DNA of 64,000 nt from Fragum whitleyi (taxonomy: Eukaryota; Mollusca; Bivalvia; Cardiida; Cardiidae), in contig OX411544.1 of the NCBI GenBank assembly GCA_948146395.1, positions 92,801,232 to 92,865,231 on the forward strand, given 5' to 3'. Below are positions 52,301 to 58,300 of this stretch, piece by piece. The notes under the pieces are model-generated. The model searched no databases. It saw only the letters and a program-made list of their open reading frames with translations, and had not been told where the DNA came from. A program made the position numbers and the translations under genes. Positions within the stretch are counted from its first letter, which is position 1, and each line of letters opens with the position of its first letter.

Positions 52301-55300
52301 TTATTTTCTGTTCGTTTGTCTGTTTATCTGTTTATCCATTTGTTCCTTTGTTCCCAAAAACTTTGACATATTGCGATAACTTTTGATTGGTTTGTGGTAG
52401 ATTATTCAAATATCACATGAGTATTGCGAAAGATCTTTCAGTTGGTATCAATTCCAAGGTCATAAGTCAAAGCAAATGTATTTTTTTTTTTTTTTTTTTT
52501 TTCTTTTTTATTCCAAGTTAAAGAATGTGGAAATTTCAGTCTTTACATTAACTTCATTATTGGTATAGATTACAGTATTGAATTTATCTTTGTTGTTGAT
52601 TGCGGCATTGTATCAAACTGAAGAATGGCAATGGCGGGGGCAATGGTTTTCTTATTTTTTCTATACCTTTTCATTTTACAACACATTTATAAACGAGATA
52701 TGGAGTCAAGAATAACTGAACTGGGTTATATAAAAGTACAAATCTACAGAATAATACAATTTAACTTACCCAGAGGATTGCTGATTTCACGAGTTGGTTT
52801 CTTCGTCGTCTCCTCTTCTGAGTTTAAGTGGATGAAAATTTGAAAAGAAACTGATTGAGAGCGAGGTGGTCACGATATGTTCTAATGAGCTTTGCAAATA
52901 TTGCGCTTGTCCAGATTTGAATGGTATCGTTAATATGGATTGCAAGTTAGTACAATAATCGACCTTCTATTTAAATCATAGTTAAGAATTGTATGCCTAA
53001 ATTTAATTTAAATGAATTCGAAAAGAATGATACTATTAACTTGTACCTTGATTTCAAGGCGTTTGTTTCTTCAAGGATACAATTCTCCTGAAATCTTTAT
53101 TTCATTTCTGGGCCCAAGGTAATAAAACTTTTCCCTGGCTCAATTTTCTCAATTTTTATATTAAAATAAGTGTATGAAAATAAAAGATAATATTAATAAG
53201 TTGTTATTTATAACAACTTATTAATAGCATCTTTTATATTAATACATTAAAATGAGCAATAAAACAGAATAACGGCTTTAATCTCAAATCGAAAATATAG
53301 AAATTTTGAATTGAGCCTGAGAAAATTTTTATAGCCTCGGGCCCTGATCTTTTTCTTTTTAGTTCTTATCCTTTATAGTTCGGATATAAAAAATGCATGG
53401 TTTTATTTTTTACGTGACTTTCCTGTTTCAAGAAGATCTGGAAATCTTAAATCCCTTGATTCTTACTTCAAATAGAAAGTCGATTGAAAACTTCGCTTGT
53501 GAAAGTGTTATGTTTCGTTCAAGATATAAAATGTTCAAAGCATTTGAGGCAGAGGATGTGCCCAATTTCAACGTTTATTTCATAAAATGTGTTTTGGTGC
53601 ACTCTCATATACGTATGCTTGTTTGCAAATACAAATTCATAACGAACTTGAAATGAAGTTTATAGACTTATTGTTAAAAAAATGCAAACCCTGTAACTCG
53701 CAACTTGTCGAAGAAGCAAAGGATCTATTTTCCTTTTCGGTAAGTTTACGTCATTCTTTTAGAGACGAAAACCGCGTAGAATTCAAGTTGCATAACAGAT
53801 CAATTATGTATGATCATAACAAATATTGATATTCTTAAGTTGGATTAACCTTTTGATTAAAACTTCATTTCAAGTTAAATATGTGCAGATAGTAGAGTAA
53901 AGAATCAAGCAGCGTGAAGTTAAAGTCCAATTAGATAATCCATCCAAACAAGGCAATATTTACGTCATTAGAACGTCATCATTATCAAAATTCATTCAAA
54001 AGAATTTTGACAGTATACATGACGTAATCGTGCTGTGTGGCGATATAAATGTGCAAACCAACCAAACTACGCTATTTTTTAAACAAAATATACGACAACT
54101 ATTCAAAATCATGGTTTATCAAGCAACTTTCAATGATACAATAATCAATACAAAGAACACTTAGACTATCTAACTATTGTTTACATAATGACACGTCACG
54201 TAAAAAGGGCCATCTGGGAACAAGGTGTAATAAATATCTGTCCCCAGTTGTATAAAAGTTAACCATTGCTTAAATACACACCGGAAGCTATTTTCAACCA
54301 ACCAGGTTTGTTGTTACAATGTATCGATTGAAATAACAACCTGGATGGTTTAATATAACTTCCGGTTTAAACTTAACCAATGGTTAACTTTTATACAACT
54401 GGGCGCTGAAAGAAGAGATTTGGTCCACCATTGGTTAAGTAGAGCTTTAGAATGAAAAATAACTATATATGGTGAAAGAACAATCATTCGATTTTCATAA
54501 TATATACAGCAAGCGAAAGGTTCCCGCTCTAAATAGCCTTCACAGGCCGCAAAATCTAACTGGGGCTGAAACTTTACGCACTGCCCAGACGGTCCCTTTT
54601 CGTCTAACGGGTCAAATATATAAGATCGCACAACCTGCATTAACTGCCAAACCTCTTTTGAATCGTGTTGGTTAATATTAGACCACCACCATGAAGCAAT
54701 AGGCAAGTGAGAGAAGAAGGTGCTCTGATGAGGCAAAAAAGGCTTCTGAATATAACTGATGGTGCGAATGACAACGTGCAAAGTGTATTAAAGGTTGTTT
54801 CTATTTTATTTTCTGGTTCTTTGGACAATTCAAATAAGGCAAGAGGTCGGAGGAGAGAATATAAAAAGAACAAAGTGTCCTAATCCTGTAGTCAAATTAA
54901 AAGCAAAAATGTAACTACATGTATAAAACTACAGCATTTTTCTTTAAGTTGGCTTAAAATTCCACTGTTCTTCTTCTTAGATGATTCTTCCAACAAAAAA
55001 AAAAAAACCTCTCATCTAGTATGTATGTCTTAAAATCAACCAATTCTTGTGTCAGACTTAAATATTTTCTAAAGAACCAAATCCATCTTTGTGTCGTCTG
55101 GTTCTATAGAAATATTTAAGTAATTTTGTGGTAGTACAGATGAGAAAAACGACAGAAAAATATGAGTATATATACCAGCCACACAATATAACAGTAAAAA
55201 TGTTGAAACATTCGGGACATCACTCGGCCATTTCCGTAAACTACAACATACCTCGGATGAATGTAAGGCGGATGGGTATGTAACGAAATCGTGCATTTTG

Positions 55301-58300
55301 TTAGGCGGAAACAGTGTAAGAAAAACTAGCACTGTAGATTTATATTTTTTACAGTAAATAACGGCTGAAAAATCTTGATTTTTGAGAAAGACGAATCATT
55401 CTCAAAAATTAAGATTTTTTTAGCCGTTATTTGAGAATCTAAAGATATTTATATAAGGATTCGATGCATCCACGTCAGTGACTTAAACGAGTAGCGTTGG
55501 CGACGTCGAATGTTTCCACTCACAGTTTCGAGGGCTAACGCCATTTTAACTGACGTCATCGAGTTCTTCTAAGGTTTTCCCGTAATTTTCAAAAATAGTC
55601 CGTCTATGTACATCCGAGGTTGATCGTGAGATTGGCCGAGTGGTGTTCTGAATGAATGTTAAAAGTGGCGGTAACCCCAAACAAATAAAACTAATAACTA
55701 TTGACAAAAACTAAAACTCATTGTAAATTAATTTTAACGCTTTCCTCTTACTGCAATTTACTAGCCACTGTTGTTCTTAAATGCAAAATTGACAGCCGAG
55801 AATAATTAGCAAAGAAAGTGATTTATTTTGCTACGGTATACTGCAAGTTATGAATTACCAGTGACATATGTTATGTAAAGACGTAATTAAAAGTAAACAT
55901 GAACTTAAATTACATGCAGCTACGCTTCCACATAGTCTTTGAAGCGTCAACAGCAAGGATATTCACTTTATGATTGTGTGATATTCAAGATCAATACCGA
56001 CACGGATTTCAAAACGGTTGCCTAATTTTTGCTTGATTTGGTATAAATCAGTTGCTATCAAAGATTGTCATTTAGTGAATTGTTGTTAAAAAAGTCTTGG
56101 TTTAAAAAGTAACTACAAGGATTTGAAGAAAATAAAATGTCTGGTTTAAAGTCTAGAAGATCCCACAATACGAAATACATTTGAGCATATGCGTGACATT
56201 TTCAAAAGTTTGAAAAGTGCGCAAAGCAAAGACTCTGGCCAGTCTGTGCATCCGTACAGTCTGACCGGAGTCTTCGCTATGCGCTCTTCAGATAGATAAG
56301 GTCCCAGCCATCATCAGGTGGTCAACGAAAAACCTTTATTGAATATGTGGTTATCTAGGCTGCATTATGTCTGTCCATCACTCGCACATAAAATTGTTGG
56401 AAATGTCACGCATTGGCTCATTTGATAAGCAGGATACCATTGACATGTGCTTTCAATAGGAACAAAATATTGAATATTTCTAATTCATTTTCTTCGAGAA
56501 ATTTTTTAATTTGACACTAAAACATATTTGAAAAAGAGTGGTGATGAATCCATTTGAAGAGATTATCTGCTAATTGTCTTTAGTGTTCATCTTCATGAAA
56601 TGAGTGATTCAAATCTTTGACAATTGTTGCTAAGCTTTATTTAAAGTAAGTCTGCTAGGCGATTATTTGAGGATAAACACAATGCTTCTCGAATTATTTT
56701 AAAACATTAAATGTAATAAACCATAGTTCTAAAACTATTCTACCCATGTTAAGATTTCAAGACAAATTAATTTATAATCAGCTTTCCAGTGACAAAACAA
56801 TTGACTTTATAAAAAAGAAGTTTATATCAAATCAAACTTTGGAAGTTAATTAAATAAAATATACATGTATAACATTAGGGCTTCATTTGGAATCCAAATA
56901 GTGTTAGTTTTAGGCCTCTGTTAGACACCATTCACCGTTAGAGATAAAACATATTAATCAGTACAAACATGATCTAATGTATTAGAAAAAATTGACCAAA
57001 TTAAAGAACAAAATTAATGCTAAAAGCTTGTATAACTTTTAGACTTGTTTTTTTTTTCATGCAAACACATACGCAACCTTCACTTCTTCTATAGCAAACT
57101 TTGACTCAGAGCAAGTTTTAAATATTAAATGACAGCTCCTTAGTAAATATTTGCATTAAAGCTCTGACCGATAAGGGGTATTCTTTGTCACTTTGAAATG
57201 CTTCATGACAATTTTTGATTGAAACTAAAAGATTTGAATATCATTTTATTTACTGTTGAATGAGACTCTTTCTTGTATTTTTTCTTTAAAGGACTTTTTC
57301 AAAATAAACAATTCAACATTTGTATTACCCTTTGTAAGTTGATCAACAACCAGAAAAACACATAACGATATACTCACTATTCTGGTCTACACCAAGGCAC
57401 AGGGACCACTCCGTGCGACTTACTAATTTATCCCGGTTTGAATCACAGTATTTTAGAAATCTCCGAGCACAAGGTCTTGGTTTTATGAACTTTTTCACTA
57501 AGCGTCTTAAAGTTTTCACTTCTTTTTTCTGTAAATAATTGTCTGTATTTGCGTCGTATTGTGAAAATTGCCACTCTATCACTAATTTATCTAAAGTATG
57601 TACAAGGGGGTCTAATGTAGCTGAAATAAAAAAAAGGGTGTAACTCGGATATAATGTCACGTCAAACTTATATCTCTAGTGTATTTTTATATTTGTTCAC
57701 ATTTGGACAAAGATTCAACAACATACAATCTTGCCAAAGTCAAAAAAATAATAAAAAAAATATACAATTATTCTGTCTGGATAACTCAAACTTGCTAGGC
57801 GAACTCGAATGTGATATTCTATTTATAACATGACTCGGATTTTGCAATAAATCGACATTTCTTTTGAAATTCTCGAATAAAAATTGTCCGCGTTATAAAT
57901 CGCTATTTGTAAAGTAACCTTATCACTTTCTTAATGACGTCACTTTCACTGAAACTTTTTTTTTTTTTTTTTTTGATTTTTCATTTCAGCTATAATGGAG
58001 AACTGATATATTACTGGCTCTAATACTCGAATACATTATAAGGCTGTTAAAAACTCGTCCTACGGACTCGTTTTCTAACGCCTAATAATGCATTCTCGTG
58101 AAATATTTTTTCATTTAAGACATAACCAGTTGATTACCCTCTATGTATCAGCACAAGAGAGATAAAAATTGAGTCTTATAAATAAACTTCTTTTGATGAC
58201 TTGTTTGGCTTGTCTTGTCCACACGTTTTTATTTACATTTAATTAAAAGATACAATGTCAGCCATAGTCTCAGACCGGATTTGAATACTTACTTGTTCGA

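Noticed and set aside
53393..53829. Two overlapping plus-strand open frames (87 and 80 codons) with a consensus donor near 53,742
   Set aside because: No recognisable motif, the frames overlap without one clear coding phase, and the acceptor upstream falls at the edge of element M8. Most likely chance.
54350..54781. 143-codon minus-strand open frame
   Set aside because: It begins within a diverged repeat and runs into element M7. No domain pattern and no splice borders.
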